Assembly (NCBI RefSeq): GCF_004345265.1
Contig: NZ_SLUM01000006.1
Coordinates: forward strand, 87,365 to 151,364
Direction: 5' to 3'
DNA: 64,000 bases
Source of the DNA: Allofournierella massiliensis
GTDB lineage: Bacteria > Bacillota > Clostridia > Oscillospirales > Ruminococcaceae
Below the pieces are notes generated by a model, which saw only the letters and a list, made by a program, of their open reading frames with translations, searched no databases and was not told where the DNA came from. The position numbers were made by a program, and so were the translations under genes. This document shows, piece by piece, positions 50,284 through 59,234 of this stretch (position 1 is its first letter; each line of letters begins with the position of its first letter).

Positions 50284-51177
50284 ATGGCAGTCAAGATTCT
50301 TGTCCCGGCCACCAGCGCCAATGTGGGCGCCGGTTTTGATGCGCTGGGCCTTGCACTTTCGCTTCACAACACGGTGACCATGGAGGAGTGGGATAAGCTG
50401 GACATCATGGCCAGCGACGGTTCGCTGATTCCCACCGGCACCTCCAACCTGATCTACCGCTCGGCCAAGGCGGTGTATGAACAGCTGGGCAAGCCCATCA
50501 AGGGCCTGCGCATCCGGCAGGAAAACCCCATCCCCATGGCCCGGGGTCTGGGTTCCAGCTCTGCCTGCATTGTGGCGGGTATTCTGGGCGCAAATGCTCT
50601 GCTGGGCAACCCGCTCACCAAGCGGCAGATGCTCACGCTGGCCACCTCCATCGAGGGCCATCCGGACAACGTGGCTCCCGCCATGCTGGGCGGCTTTGTG
50701 AGCAGCGTGTTCGACGAGGGTCAGGTGTTCACCGCCCGTAAGGAGATCAACGAAGAGTTGGCCTTCGCGGCCTTCATTCCCAATTTCAAGCTGCTTACCG
50801 AAAAGGCCCGTGCGGCGCTGCCCAAAACCGTGGATCGGCGGGACGCGGTGTACAATCTGTCCCGCGCGGCGCTGGCCACTGCCGCTTTCTGCGACGGTGA
50901 CTATGAGCTGCTGCGGGTGGCCACCAAGGATGCGCTGCACCAGCAGTACCGACTGCCTCTGATCCCCGGCGGCGAGAGGGTATTCGAGATCGCCTGGGAT
51001 CTGGGCGCTTATGCAGTGTATATTTCCGGCGCCGGCCCCACCATCATGGCGGTGGTTCATCGGGATAACTGCGAATTCTTTGAAAAAGCCGAGGAAGCAC
51101 TGCTGGAGCAGCCGGAAACCATGGCCTTTTCTTTGCGCAGAATGCTTGCGGATAACACAGGCGCTGTGGTAGAATAG
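50284..51177 (+). CDS. thrB: Homoserine kinase
   Basis: Phosphorylates homoserine to O-phosphohomoserine, the threonine synthase substrate. GHMP kinase family: N-terminal PATSANVGAGFDALGLAL, the ATP-binding loop PMARGLGSSSACIVAGI near residue 83 and C-terminal YISGAGPTIMAVV near 245. Length 297 aa. AAGGAGG precedes the ATG. No thrC is present in the window. Confidence 0.95.
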   Translation: MAVKILVPATSANVGAGFDALGLALSLHNTVTMEEWDKLDIMASDGSLIPTGTSNLIYRSAKAVYEQLGKPIKGLRIRQENPIPMARGLGSSSACIVAGILGANALLGNPLTKRQMLTLATSIEGHPDNVAPAMLGGFVSSVFDEGQVFTARKEINEELAFAAFIPNFKLLTEKARAALPKTVDRRDAVYNLSRAALATAAFCDGDYELLRVATKDALHQQYRLPLIPGGERVFEIAWDLGAYAVYISGAGPTIMAVVHRDNCEFFEKAEEALLEQPETMAFSLRRMLADNTGAVVE

Positions 51178-51189
51178 TAAAGTGCTGCG

Positions 51190-51222
51190 CCGCTTTTCGG
51201 CAGAGATTTTGCCGGAAAGCGG
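51190..51222 (+). other. Stem-loop between thrB and lysC
   Basis: CCGCTTTTCGGC (51190-51201) pairs imperfectly with GCCGGAAAGCGG (51211-51222). It is followed by GATTTTG, a weak U-tract that could cause partial termination before lysC. Confidence 0.35.
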
Positions 51223-51300
51223 GATTTTGCAGATTATATGTGCAGGCGGGCCGCTCTTTTTGCAGGCGGTGCGCATTTGGATAGAGGAGTGAGAGAAACA

Positions 51301-52509
51301 ATGGCGTTGATCGTGCAGAAATTCGGGGGTACCTCGGTGGCAAACCGGGACCGGATCTTCAACGTGGCCCGCATCGTGGCAAACACCCGCAACGCGGGCA
51401 ACGAGGTAGTGGTGGTGGTTTCCGCCCAGGGCGACACCACCGACGACCTGATCCAGAAGGCCGCCGAAATTACCAGCAATCCCTCTCAGCGTGAGATGGA
51501 TATGCTGCTGGCCACCGGTGAGCAGATCTCCATTTCGCTTCTGGCCATGGCCCTGAGCGAGCTGGGTGTGCCTGCCATCAGCCTGACCGGCTGGCAGGCG
51601 GGCTTCCATACCGACCGGGCCTACACCAAGGCCCGCATCCGCCGGCTGGACAGCGAGCGGGTGGAAAGTGAGCTGGCCCGCAACCGTGTGGTGGTCGTGG
51701 CCGGATTCCAGGGGTTGAACCGTATGGAGGATATTACCACCCTGGGCCGCGGCGGCAGCGACACCAGTGCTGTGGCGCTGGCGGCTGCTCTGCATGCAGA
51801 CCGCTGCCAGATCTTTACCGATGTGGAGGGCGTTTATACCGCCGATCCCCGGTTTATTCCCCGCGCAAAGCGTCTGGACGAAATCACCTTCGATGAGATG
51901 CTGGAGCTGGCCGGCGCCGGCGCGCAGGTGCTGAACAACCGCAGCGTGGAGCTTGCAAAAAAATACGGCGTAGAGCTGGAAGTGCTCTCCAGCCTGAATC
52001 CTGTGCCCGGCACAGTTGTTAAGGAGGTTACTAGCGATATGGAAGGTATGCTGATCAAGGGTGTGGCCAAGGACACCGACGTGGCCGTTCTCACCATCCT
52101 GAATGTGCCGGATGTACCCGGTACCTCGTTCAAGGTATTCGGTGTGCTGGCGCAGAAGAACATCAATGTGGACATTATCCTGCAGGGCACCGGCCGCGAG
52201 GGCGATAAGGACCTGACCTTCACCGTGCCCCTGAGCGACGCGGACACCGCGCTGCGGGTACTGAAGGAAAATCAGCACCGCTTTGGCGGCAAGGATATCA
52301 CCGTGGACACCGGCTGCGCCAAGGTCAGCGTGGTGGGCGGCGGCATGAAGAGCAACCCCGGCGTTGCCAGCCGTATGTTCGAGGCTCTGTTTGAGACCAA
52401 CGTGAACATCCGCATGATCTCCACCAGCGAAATCAAGATCAGCGTCATCATCGACAAGGCGGACGCCGACCGCGCTGTGGCGGCCATCCACGACGCCTTC
52501 ATCCACTAA
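51301..52509 (+). CDS. lysC: Aspartate kinase
   Basis: First step of the aspartate family pathway (aspartate to aspartyl phosphate). KFGGTSVANRDRI is at residue 7, with TTLGRGGSDTSAVALAAAL near 145. A C-terminal tandem ACT regulatory region begins near 262 (ITKGVAKDTDVAVLTILNVPD-type). Length 402 aa fits the lysine/threonine-inhibitable monofunctional class. The ATG is preceded by GAGGAG. Last gene of the cluster, closed by a terminator. Confidence 0.95.
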   Translation: MALIVQKFGGTSVANRDRIFNVARIVANTRNAGNEVVVVVSAQGDTTDDLIQKAAEITSNPSQREMDMLLATGEQISISLLAMALSELGVPAISLTGWQAGFHTDRAYTKARIRRLDSERVESELARNRVVVVAGFQGLNRMEDITTLGRGGSDTSAVALAAALHADRCQIFTDVEGVYTADPRFIPRAKRLDEITFDEMLELAGAGAQVLNNRSVELAKKYGVELEVLSSLNPVPGTVVKEVTSDMEGMLIKGVAKDTDVAVLTILNVPDVPGTSFKVFGVLAQKNINVDIILQGTGREGDKDLTFTVPLSDADTALRVLKENQHRFGGKDITVDTGCAKVSVVGGGMKSNPGVASRMFEALFETNVNIRMISTSEIKISVIIDKADADRAVAAIHDAFIH

Positions 52510-52521
52510 ACTTTTATGCAG

Positions 52522-52563
52522 CGCCCCTTTGCAGAGCCGAATGGATGCAAAGGGGCGTTTTTG
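52522..52563 (+). terminator. Terminator after lysC
   Basis: CGCCCCTTTGCA pairs with TGCAAAGGGGCG, followed by five T. Confidence 0.92.
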
Positions 52564-52607
52564 GGTTTGCGGGCGATTCGTTCACAGTTTCTTTGCAGCT
52601 TTGCACG

Positions 52608-52636
52608 TTTACAGTATGGGCAAAAACGTGTATAAT
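52608..52636 (+). promoter_or_regulatory. Sigma-A promoter of the carboxypeptidase-YfmF-YfmH-lgt unit
   Basis: TTTACA (52608-52613), 17-base spacer, TATAAT (52631-52636). Confidence 0.75.
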
Positions 52637-52739
52637 ATGAAACTATGAAACAGGTTTTGCAAACCGCGATCGAAAAATGGAAGCCCGGGCGCTCAGGCGC
52701 CCCCGTTCATAACCTCACAGTTAAGGAGTGTTGCACCAA

Positions 52740-53666
52740 ATGCCAAGTTATCCGCCCCGTGAAATGAGCGAAGCCGAACGCCGCCGCCGGGCTGCTGCCC
52801 GCGCACGGCGCAAGAAGGAGATCCGCCGTAATCGGATCATTTTTGCGATTCTCTGCCTGGCGCTTCTGGCGCTGATCGTGTTTGGCATGGTCAAGCTGGT
52901 GGGCCTGTTCACCAAGGACAAGGACTCTTCCAGCGGTTCCACCTCCATCAGCAGCTCCACCAGCATTTCCGCCAGCGGCGATTCGACTTCGGAGCCTGCC
53001 AGCGGTTCGGAATCCGGCTCTGCCAGCACCTCCGATTCGGCTTCCGCCACCGGCACCGCCGCCACCACTGGTGGCGGCGATGCTGACTGGCTGCTCACAC
53101 TGGTGAATAACAACGTGAAGCTGCCGGATGGCTGGGAGGACACGCTGGAGGTGAAGGTGGCTGATGAATCCACCGGCAAGGAGCTTGCCACCGTGGCGGC
53201 CGACGCCTTCATCAACATGAAAAACGCCGCGGCGGCAGAGGGAATCGACCTGATGCTCTGCTCCGGCTACCGCACCGTGGAATATCAGCAGAGTCTGTTT
53301 GATGCGGAAAAGCAGAAATGGCTGGATAAGGGCAGCACGGAAGAGGAAGCCTATAATCAGGCCAAAACTGTGGTGGCTGTTCCCGGTTATTCCGAGCATA
53401 ACTCCGGCCTTGCCGCCGATATTGTGACCCCGAAGCATCAGAATCTGGACGAAGCTTTCGGCAAAACAGACGCCGCAAAGTGGCTGTTCGAGCACGCGCC
53501 GGAATATGGCTTTATCCTCCGGTATCCGGAGAACAAACAGGCCATTACCGGCATTATTTATGAGCCCTGGCACTACCGCTATGTGGGTGTGGAAAATGCG
53601 AAAGCCATCACCGCCAGCGGCCTGTGCCTGGAAGAATATCTGGACGAGAACCTGCGTCAGGCCTGA
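52740..53666 (+). CDS. VanY-like M15 family D,D-carboxypeptidase
   Basis: Trims peptidoglycan stem peptides outside the membrane. Basic N-terminus (about 1-36), one membrane helix (about 38-58), a Ser/Thr/Ala-rich linker (to about 115), then the M15B domain. Zinc ligands are H220 and D227 (SEHNSGLAAD) and H278 (EPWHYRYVG); the SGYRT motif lies near residue 175. Length 308 aa. ATG at 52740 with AAGGAG 11 bases upstream. YfmF follows within 45 bases. Confidence 0.88.
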   Translation: MPSYPPREMSEAERRRRAAARARRKKEIRRNRIIFAILCLALLALIVFGMVKLVGLFTKDKDSSSGSTSISSSTSISASGDSTSEPASGSESGSASTSDSASATGTAATTGGGDADWLLTLVNNNVKLPDGWEDTLEVKVADESTGKELATVAADAFINMKNAAAAEGIDLMLCSGYRTVEYQQSLFDAEKQKWLDKGSTEEEAYNQAKTVVAVPGYSEHNSGLAADIVTPKHQNLDEAFGKTDAAKWLFEHAPEYGFILRYPENKQAITGIIYEPWHYRYVGVENAKAITASGLCLEEYLDENLRQA

Positions 53667-53710
53667 GAAGGCGGGCCGCAGCTTTTGTTCCTCGAAACGA
53701 AGGAGTACCG

Positions 53711-54991
53711 ATGTTACAACGCGAATGCCTTGCGCCTGGGGTGCATCTGAACTGCATCCCGGCGGATAAATTCAACCGCTGCCGGATCTCGCTGCATTTC
53801 CGGTTTCCCGCCAGCCGGGAAAAGGCTACCGATCAGGCTCTTCTGCCCCTGGTGATGGATCGGGGCTATGCCGCCTGCCCGGATATGACCCAGCTGACCC
53901 GAAAGCTGGCCCGCCTGTATGGCGCGGCCCTCTCGGTGGAAACCAGCATGCAGGGCGCCAGCCGGGTGCTCAGTGTTTCCATCACGGGCATCAAGGATCG
54001 GTTTGCTCTGAACGGCGAGGCCCTCACCGCTGAATACGCGGCCATTGTGTTCGGCGTGGCCTTTGATCCCTACTTTGAAAACGGCTGCTTCAGCCGCGAG
54101 GCAGTGGAAATTGAAAAGACCACTCTGGCCCGCCAGCTGGAAAGCGAGATCAACGACAAGCGCCTGTACTGCGTGCGGCAGGCCCGGCGCAAATTCTTTG
54201 GCGATTCTCCCGCGGGCATTGAGCGGGACGGCTATCTGGCCGATCTGCCCTCTGTCACCTGCGAGAGCCTGACCGCCGCCTACCAGGAGATGCTGCGTAC
54301 CGCTCAGCTGGACGTGATCTGCCTGGGCGCGGACGAGGATGTGGTACGCCGCATGACGCTGGAAAAGCTGGCCGGAGTGCAGCGTGAGCCGGCTCAGCTG
54401 GAAAACTATCTGTTCATGCCCGCGCAGCCGGTGGAGCATTTCCGGGAGGAGATGGATCTGGTACAGGCCAAGCTGTGCATGCTGTTTACCTGGAACCAGT
54501 GCGTAAAGCCGGAGCAGCTGAATGCCTTCCGGCTGGCCATGAGCGTGTTCGGCGGTTCCGCCACCAGCCGTCTGTTCCTGAATGTGCGGGAAAAGCAGAG
54601 CCTTTGCTACTATTGCGCCAGCCGCTTCGCTTCGCCCACCGCCTTCATGATGGTGGACAGCGGCGTGGAGCCTGCCAACGCCGAAAAGGCGGAGCAGGCC
54701 ATCCTGAAGGAGCTGAATGATCTGGTGAACGGCCCCATCACCGAAGAAGAGCTGGAAAACAGCCGCCGGGGCATTCTGTCCGGTCTGAACAGTGTGGGCG
54801 ACAGCCTGGCCGGATTGGAAAACTGGTATTACAACGAGATCCTGCGGGGCGGCAACGTGAATACCCCCGAGCAGGCAGCCCGCCAGCTGAACGAGGTGAC
54901 CGCCGAGGATGTGCGCGCCATTCTTTCCGGGTTCCGCTACTCGGTGAGCTATCTTGTGACCAAAAAGGAGGAGCCCAGCCATGCAGAATGA
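53711..54991 (+). CDS. yfmF: M16-family protein YfmF (catalytically inactive)
   Basis: Insulinase-like M16 protein of 426 residues that lacks the HxxEH zinc motif, as expected for the non-catalytic subunit. Homologue of B. subtilis YmfF, whose gene neighbours are needed for 5-aminopentanol modification of elongation factor P. The glycine-rich R/Y-pair region (SATSRLFLNVREKQSLCYY) is kept near residue 284. The start of yfmH overlaps its stop, so the subunits are made together. Confidence 0.85.
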   Translation: MLQRECLAPGVHLNCIPADKFNRCRISLHFRFPASREKATDQALLPLVMDRGYAACPDMTQLTRKLARLYGAALSVETSMQGASRVLSVSITGIKDRFALNGEALTAEYAAIVFGVAFDPYFENGCFSREAVEIEKTTLARQLESEINDKRLYCVRQARRKFFGDSPAGIERDGYLADLPSVTCESLTAAYQEMLRTAQLDVICLGADEDVVRRMTLEKLAGVQREPAQLENYLFMPAQPVEHFREEMDLVQAKLCMLFTWNQCVKPEQLNAFRLAMSVFGGSATSRLFLNVREKQSLCYYCASRFASPTAFMMVDSGVEPANAEKAEQAILKELNDLVNGPITEEELENSRRGILSGLNSVGDSLAGLENWYYNEILRGGNVNTPEQAARQLNEVTAEDVRAILSGFRYSVSYLVTKKEEPSHAE

Positions 54992-56255
54992 ACCCATGCA
55001 GGCGGTGCGCGCCGCCGTGGCCTGTGAATCGGTGGTACTGGAAAACGGCCTGACCGTTCTGGTGCGGCCCATGCCCGGATACAGCGGCGTGCACGCAATT
55101 TACGGCACCCGCTTTGGCTCCATCGATCTGGAATTTGAGGTGGATGGCCGCCGGGTGAGTCTGCCCGCGGGTGTGGCCCATTTTCTGGAGCATAAAATGT
55201 TCGAGAGCGAGGACGGCGACGCTTTTGCCAAGTTTGCCAAAACCGGCGCGGCAGCCAACGCCTACACCAGCTTCGACAAAACCTGCTATCTGTTCACCGC
55301 TACTCAGCAGGTGGACGAGAGCCTGGATATCCTGCTGAGCATGGTAAACGAGCCCTACTTCACCAGGGAGACCATCCAGAAGGAGCAGGGGATCATTGGC
55401 CAGGAAATCAAAATGTACGACGACAGCCCGGACTGGCGAATCATGACCGGCCTGTTTGGCTGCCTGTATCACAACCATCCCATCCGCAACGACATTGCCG
55501 GCACGGTGGAGAGCATCGCGCAGATCACCCCGGAAATGCTGTACGACTGCTGTAAGGGCTTCTACAACCCGGGCAATATGGTTCTGGCGGTGGCGGGCAA
55601 CATTACCACCGAGCAGGTGCTGGCCGCCTGCAAGCGGGCCAAGCTGCCCGCAAAGCCTGCCACGGTGAAGCGGATTCAGCCTCAGGAGCCGGAAAGTGTT
55701 GCCAGAGAGCGGCTGGAATTTTCCATGCAGCTGGCCAAGCCCTGTCTGGGTGTGGGCTTCAAGGAGACCCCGGTGGAAGGCGCCAGGGCCGAGATCATCT
55801 GTGATATGCTCACCGAGCTGGTGGGCGGCGGCATGACCAGGTTCTACCGAACCCTTTATGATCAGGGACTGGTGAACCCGGGCTTCGGCGGCGAGTTTCT
55901 TGTGCTGGACGGTTGCTGCTGCTTCCTCTTCACCGGTGAGACCGAGCAGCCGGAAAAGGTGCGCGGTATGCTGTTGGAGGAAATCGAGCGGCTGCGTAAA
56001 GAGGGCGTGGACGAGGAGCTGTTCACCCTGTGTAAGAACCAGTCCTATGGCGAGATGCTGCAGGATCTGGAAAACATTGAGGACAGTGCCACCGCGCTGG
56101 CCGGCAGCTTCTTCCGTAAGCGCAGCCTGACCGAGGAGATTGAGGCGCTGGCCAGCGTGACGCGGCAGGAAGTGGACGAGGCGCTGCAGACCATGCTGCG
56201 CCCGGAACGCTCGTCCACCGTCATCATCTGGCCCAAGCAGGAGGAGAACGCATGA
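54981..56255 (+). CDS. yfmH: M16-family peptidase YfmH
   Basis: Catalytic M16 partner, 424 residues. The inverted zinc motif HFLEHKMFE lies near residue 68, with the downstream Glu in the helix after FDKTCYLFTA. Together with YfmF it forms a heterodimer-like pair; the B. subtilis counterparts (YmfF/YmfH) are linked to EF-P modification. efp and the reductase ymfI are not in this window. GGAGG precedes the ATG; lgt overlaps the end by four bases. Confidence 0.88.
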   Translation: MQNEPMQAVRAAVACESVVLENGLTVLVRPMPGYSGVHAIYGTRFGSIDLEFEVDGRRVSLPAGVAHFLEHKMFESEDGDAFAKFAKTGAAANAYTSFDKTCYLFTATQQVDESLDILLSMVNEPYFTRETIQKEQGIIGQEIKMYDDSPDWRIMTGLFGCLYHNHPIRNDIAGTVESIAQITPEMLYDCCKGFYNPGNMVLAVAGNITTEQVLAACKRAKLPAKPATVKRIQPQEPESVARERLEFSMQLAKPCLGVGFKETPVEGARAEIICDMLTELVGGGMTRFYRTLYDQGLVNPGFGGEFLVLDGCCCFLFTGETEQPEKVRGMLLEEIERLRKEGVDEELFTLCKNQSYGEMLQDLENIEDSATALAGSFFRKRSLTEEIEALASVTRQEVDEALQTMLRPERSSTVIIWPKQEENA

Positions 56256-57448
56256 CGAATCTGGTGCAATTCCCCGGTCTGGGGCTGGAATTCAATATCA
56301 ATCGGGTGGCATTTACCATTGGCGGGCTGGACGTTTACTGGTACGGCGTGCTGATTGCCACCGGTTTTCTGCTGGCGCTGGTGTTTGCCTTCCACTATGC
56401 GGTGGATTTCGGTATTGATGCCGACCGCCTTGTGGACGTGGTACTGGTGGGTAGTGTGTGTGCGGTGATCTGCGCCCGGGCCTACTATGTGATCTTTTCT
56501 CCGGTGCCCTATGAGAGCTTTGCCGATATGATCGGCATCCGTCAGGGCGGCCTTGCCATCTACGGCGGCGTAATCGGCGCGGCGGTGTTTGGCGGCCTTG
56601 CCTGCAAATGGCGCAAGCTGTCCATTCCCGCCACCTTTGATCTGGTGGCCATGGGCTTTCTGATCGGGCAGTCCATTGGCCGCTGGGGCAACTTTGTGAA
56701 TCAGGAGGCCTTTGGCACCAACACCAGCCTGCCCTGGGGCATGTACAGTCAGGCCACTGCCAACTATCTGAGCAGCTGGCAGGCTACTCTGGCCCAGGAA
56801 GGCGTGATTGTGGATCCCGGCATGCCGGTGCACCCCACCTTCCTGTATGAGAGTATCTGGTGCGCGGTGGGCTTCTTCGCCCTGTGGGCCTACATGAAAA
56901 AACGCCGTTTCAACGGCGAGATCGCGCTGATGTATGCCGCGTGGTACGGCGCGGGCCGCTTCTGGATTGAGGGCCTGCGTACCGACAGCCTGTTGCTGCC
57001 GGGTGTGAATCTGCGGGTCAGCCAGCTGGTCGCTCTGGTCAGCGTGGTGGCGGCAGTAGTCGCCATTGTGGTGATCCGCCGCAAGATCGGCAAACGGGAG
57101 CTGATGGTGGATCTGCCGCTGAGCACGACGGCGGAAAAGAAATTCCAGACCGCCCGGGAAAACTGGGCCGACAAACTGGATGCTCTGGGCCAGAGCGTGA
57201 GTCTGGAGGAAATGCAGCGTCAGCTGCCCGCCAGCGCTTCTCACAAAGAGTTTGCACAGGCGCAGAAGGAACAGCAGTCGTTTGACTGGGATTCTCTGAT
57301 CCGTCAGAAGCTGGAGCAGGCAGAGATGGATGCCGGAATGCAGGAAAGCGTGCGGCAGGAAAACGCCCGCTTTGCGCAGCTGCCGGTAGACCCGGAGGAG
57401 CGTGCGGCCACGAACAGTTCGCTCACGCAGGGACTGGATGAAAAATAA
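56252..57448 (+). CDS. lgt: Prolipoprotein diacylglyceryl transferase with long C-terminal tail
   Basis: Transfers diacylglycerol from phosphatidylglycerol to the lipobox Cys of prolipoproteins, in the membrane. Seven-helix core with [12 protein letters not shown] near residue 108 and the Lgt signature [13 protein letters not shown] near 144. The protein has 398 residues against ~260-290 normally. Residues about 290-398 form a charged, Gln/Glu-rich cytoplasmic extension. Overlaps the yfmH stop (ATGA). It would process the lipoproteins encoded at 12429, 28611 and 29881. Confidence 0.93.
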   Translation: MTNLVQFPGLGLEFNINRVAFTIGGLDVYWYGVLIATGFLLALVFAFHYAVDFGIDADRLVDVVLVGSVCAVICARAYYVIFSPVPYESFADMIGIRQGGLAIYGGVIGAAVFGGLACKWRKLSIPATFDLVAMGFLIGQSIGRWGNFVNQEAFGTNTSLPWGMYSQATANYLSSWQATLAQEGVIVDPGMPVHPTFLYESIWCAVGFFALWAYMKKRRFNGEIALMYAAWYGAGRFWIEGLRTDSLLLPGVNLRVSQLVALVSVVAAVVAIVVIRRKIGKRELMVDLPLSTTAEKKFQTARENWADKLDALGQSVSLEEMQRQLPASASHKEFAQAQKEQQSFDWDSLIRQKLEQAEMDAGMQESVRQENARFAQLPVDPEERAATNSSLTQGLDEK

Positions 57449-57489
57449 ACGCAGACGGGCAGTTCTGTCCGTGGAATAAGGAGGAAGCC

Positions 57490-58341
57490 ATGGCGCAGAT
57501 CATCAGCGGCAAAGAGCTGGCCGCCCGCATCAAACAGCGGGTAAGCAGTCAGGTAGAGGAGTTGAAGACCGGGGGAGTGAACCCCTGTCTGGCGGTGGTT
57601 CTGGTGGGTGACGACCCGGCCAGTGCCGTCTATGTGCGGGGCAAGGAGTCCGATTGCCGCGAGTGCGGCATCGAGAGCCGGATGCTCCGCCTTCCTGCCG
57701 ACACAACGCAGGACCAGCTGCTGGAACAGCTGAAACAGCTGGCGGAGGACAGGAGTGTTCACGGCATTCTGGTTCAGCTGCCTCTGCCCGCTCAGATCGA
57801 CGAGCAGGCGGTGATTGCTGCCATCCCTCCTGAAAAGGATGTGGACGGTTTTTCGCCGGTGAACGTGGGCCGGATGATGATCGGGGAAGAGTGCTTTTTG
57901 CCCTGCACCCCGGCGGGCTGCATCGAAATGCTGAAAAGCACCGGCATGCCCATCGCAGGCAAGCGGGCGGTGGTGCTGGGCCGCAGCAACATCGTGGGCA
58001 AGCCTGCAGCCATGCTGCTGCTGCGGGAGAATGCCACTGTGACCATCTGCCACTCGAAAACCGAGAATCTGGCCCAGCTGTGCGGCGAAGCGGATATTCT
58101 GGTGGCGGCCATCGGAAAGGCGAAATTTGTCACCGGCGATATGGTGAAACCCGGCGCGGTGGTCATCGACGTGGGCATCAACCGGGACGAGAACGGCAAG
58201 CTGTGCGGTGATGTGGATTTTGCCGCTGCCGAGCAGAAGGCCTCCTTTATCACCCCGGTGCCCGGCGGTGTGGGCCTGATGACCCGGGCCATGCTGCTGG
58301 TGAACACCATCCAGGCTGCCCGGCGGCAGACCGGCCGGTAA
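57490..58341 (+). CDS. folD: Methylenetetrahydrofolate dehydrogenase / cyclohydrolase
   Basis: Bifunctional enzyme of one-carbon metabolism interconverting methylene-, methenyl- and formyl-tetrahydrofolate. Motifs are [14 protein letters not shown] near residue 40 (catalytic Lys), [10 protein letters not shown] near 95, [14 protein letters not shown] near 117 and [15 protein letters not shown] near 164. Length 283 aa. AAGGAGG precedes the ATG. Confidence 0.96.
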   Translation: MAQIISGKELAARIKQRVSSQVEELKTGGVNPCLAVVLVGDDPASAVYVRGKESDCRECGIESRMLRLPADTTQDQLLEQLKQLAEDRSVHGILVQLPLPAQIDEQAVIAAIPPEKDVDGFSPVNVGRMMIGEECFLPCTPAGCIEMLKSTGMPIAGKRAVVLGRSNIVGKPAAMLLLRENATVTICHSKTENLAQLCGEADILVAAIGKAKFVTGDMVKPGAVVIDVGINRDENGKLCGDVDFAAAEQKASFITPVPGGVGLMTRAMLLVNTIQAARRQTGR

Positions 58342-58389
58342 AAAAAGAAGAAAACTGCAAAAAATGGCCTTGTAAGGCCAAAAAAGCAC

Positions 58390-58418
58390 TTGCAATCACC
58401 AAAAAGTTGTGGTATAGT
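58390..58418 (+). promoter_or_regulatory. Promoter of rplU-rpmA
   Basis: TTGCAA (58390-58395), 17-base spacer, TATAGT (58413-58418) preceded by TGG (extended -10). Confidence 0.75.
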
Positions 58419-58424
58419 AGTATA

Positions 58425-58508
58425 GCCGCATGGTTCGGGCACCCAAGAGGTGTGCAACATCACCCGCCCACTAGTCCAGCGAGACTTATATAAGAGAGGC
58501 AAAACACT
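58425..58508 (+). promoter_or_regulatory. 5' leader of rplU, candidate ribosomal-protein leader
   Basis: About 85 bases between the promoter and the L21 start. It holds GCACC/GGTGTGC pairing around AAGA. Firmicutes often have an L21 leader RNA here; I see the right position but cannot confirm the consensus structure by eye. Confidence 0.35.
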
Positions 58509-58820
58509 ATGTACGCTATCATTGTTACCGGTGGCAAGCAGTACCGGGTACAGGAAGGCGACGTGATCTTCGTAGAGAAGATGGACGTTGCTGAAGGCAC
58601 CAATGTGAACTTCGACTCCGTTCTGGCTGTCGGCAACGAGGGCTCCGTTAAGGTGGGCACTCCCGTTGTTGAGGGCGCCAGCGTCGAGGCCAAGGTCGTG
58701 AAGAACGGCAAGGGCAAGAAGCTGAACATCATCACTTATCGTCCTAAGAAGGGCAGCGCCCGCCGCATGGGCCATCGTCAGCCCTACACTAAGGTCGAGA
58801 TCACTGCCATCAAGGGCTAA
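58509..58820 (+). CDS. rplU: 50S ribosomal protein L21
   Basis: 103 residues. [18 protein letters not shown] start, [16 protein letters not shown] centre and [16 protein letters not shown] end are diagnostic. AGAGAGG lies upstream. rpmA starts 20 bases after the stop, with no gene between. Confidence 0.98.
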   Translation: MYAIIVTGGKQYRVQEGDVIFVEKMDVAEGTNVNFDSVLAVGNEGSVKVGTPVVEGASVEAKVVKNGKGKKLNIITYRPKKGSARRMGHRQPYTKVEITAIKG

Positions 58821-58840
58821 TAACGGAGGTGTAAACTACT

Positions 58841-59092
58841 ATGGCACATAAGAAAGGCGTAGGTTCTACTAAGAACGGTCGTGACTCTGAGTCCAAGCGT
58901 CTGGGCGTTAAGCGCGCCGACGGTCAGTTCGTTCTGGCCGGCAACATCCTGGTTCGTCAGCGTGGTACCCACATCCATCCCGGTGAGAACGTGGGCCGCG
59001 GCAGCGACGATACCCTGTTCGCTCTGGTGGACGGCCGCGTAAGCTTCGAGCGCGTGGGCCGTGACCGCAAGAAGGTCAGCGTTAAGCAGTAA
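58841..59092 (+). CDS. rpmA: 50S ribosomal protein L27
   Basis: 83 residues beginning [20 protein letters not shown], so the mature-type N-terminus follows the start codon directly. Most Firmicutes carry a short N-terminal extension cleaved by the protease Prp; here there is no extension and no prp gene between rplU and rpmA. ACGGAGG precedes the ATG. Confidence 0.98.
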   Translation: MAHKKGVGSTKNGRDSESKRLGVKRADGQFVLAGNILVRQRGTHIHPGENVGRGSDDTLFALVDGRVSFERVGRDRKKVSVKQ

Positions 59093-59100
59093 GATCTTTC

Positions 59101-59135
59101 AAAAGCCAGGCCTGTTGATTGGGCCTGGCTTTTTG
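59101..59135 (+). terminator. Terminator after rpmA
   Basis: AAAAGCCAGGCC pairs with GGGCCTGGCTTTTT around TGTTGATT. Confidence 0.92.
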
Positions 59136-59234
59136 TTTGTAACGGGGCATACTGGTAATAAGGCACAGGGGCAGCGTGATACTGCTGCCGCACGCTCCAT
59201 CCCCATTTTCCATTATGAAAAAAGGAGAAAAACA

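Noticed and set aside
49609..52506. Minus-strand open frame of 965 codons
   Set aside because: Antisense of hom, thrB and lysC, all of which have clear motifs; the frame has no family features.
58363..58377. GGCCTTGTAAGGCC hairpin after folD as a terminator
   Set aside because: Followed by A rather than T on the plus strand, and the loop is only two bases.
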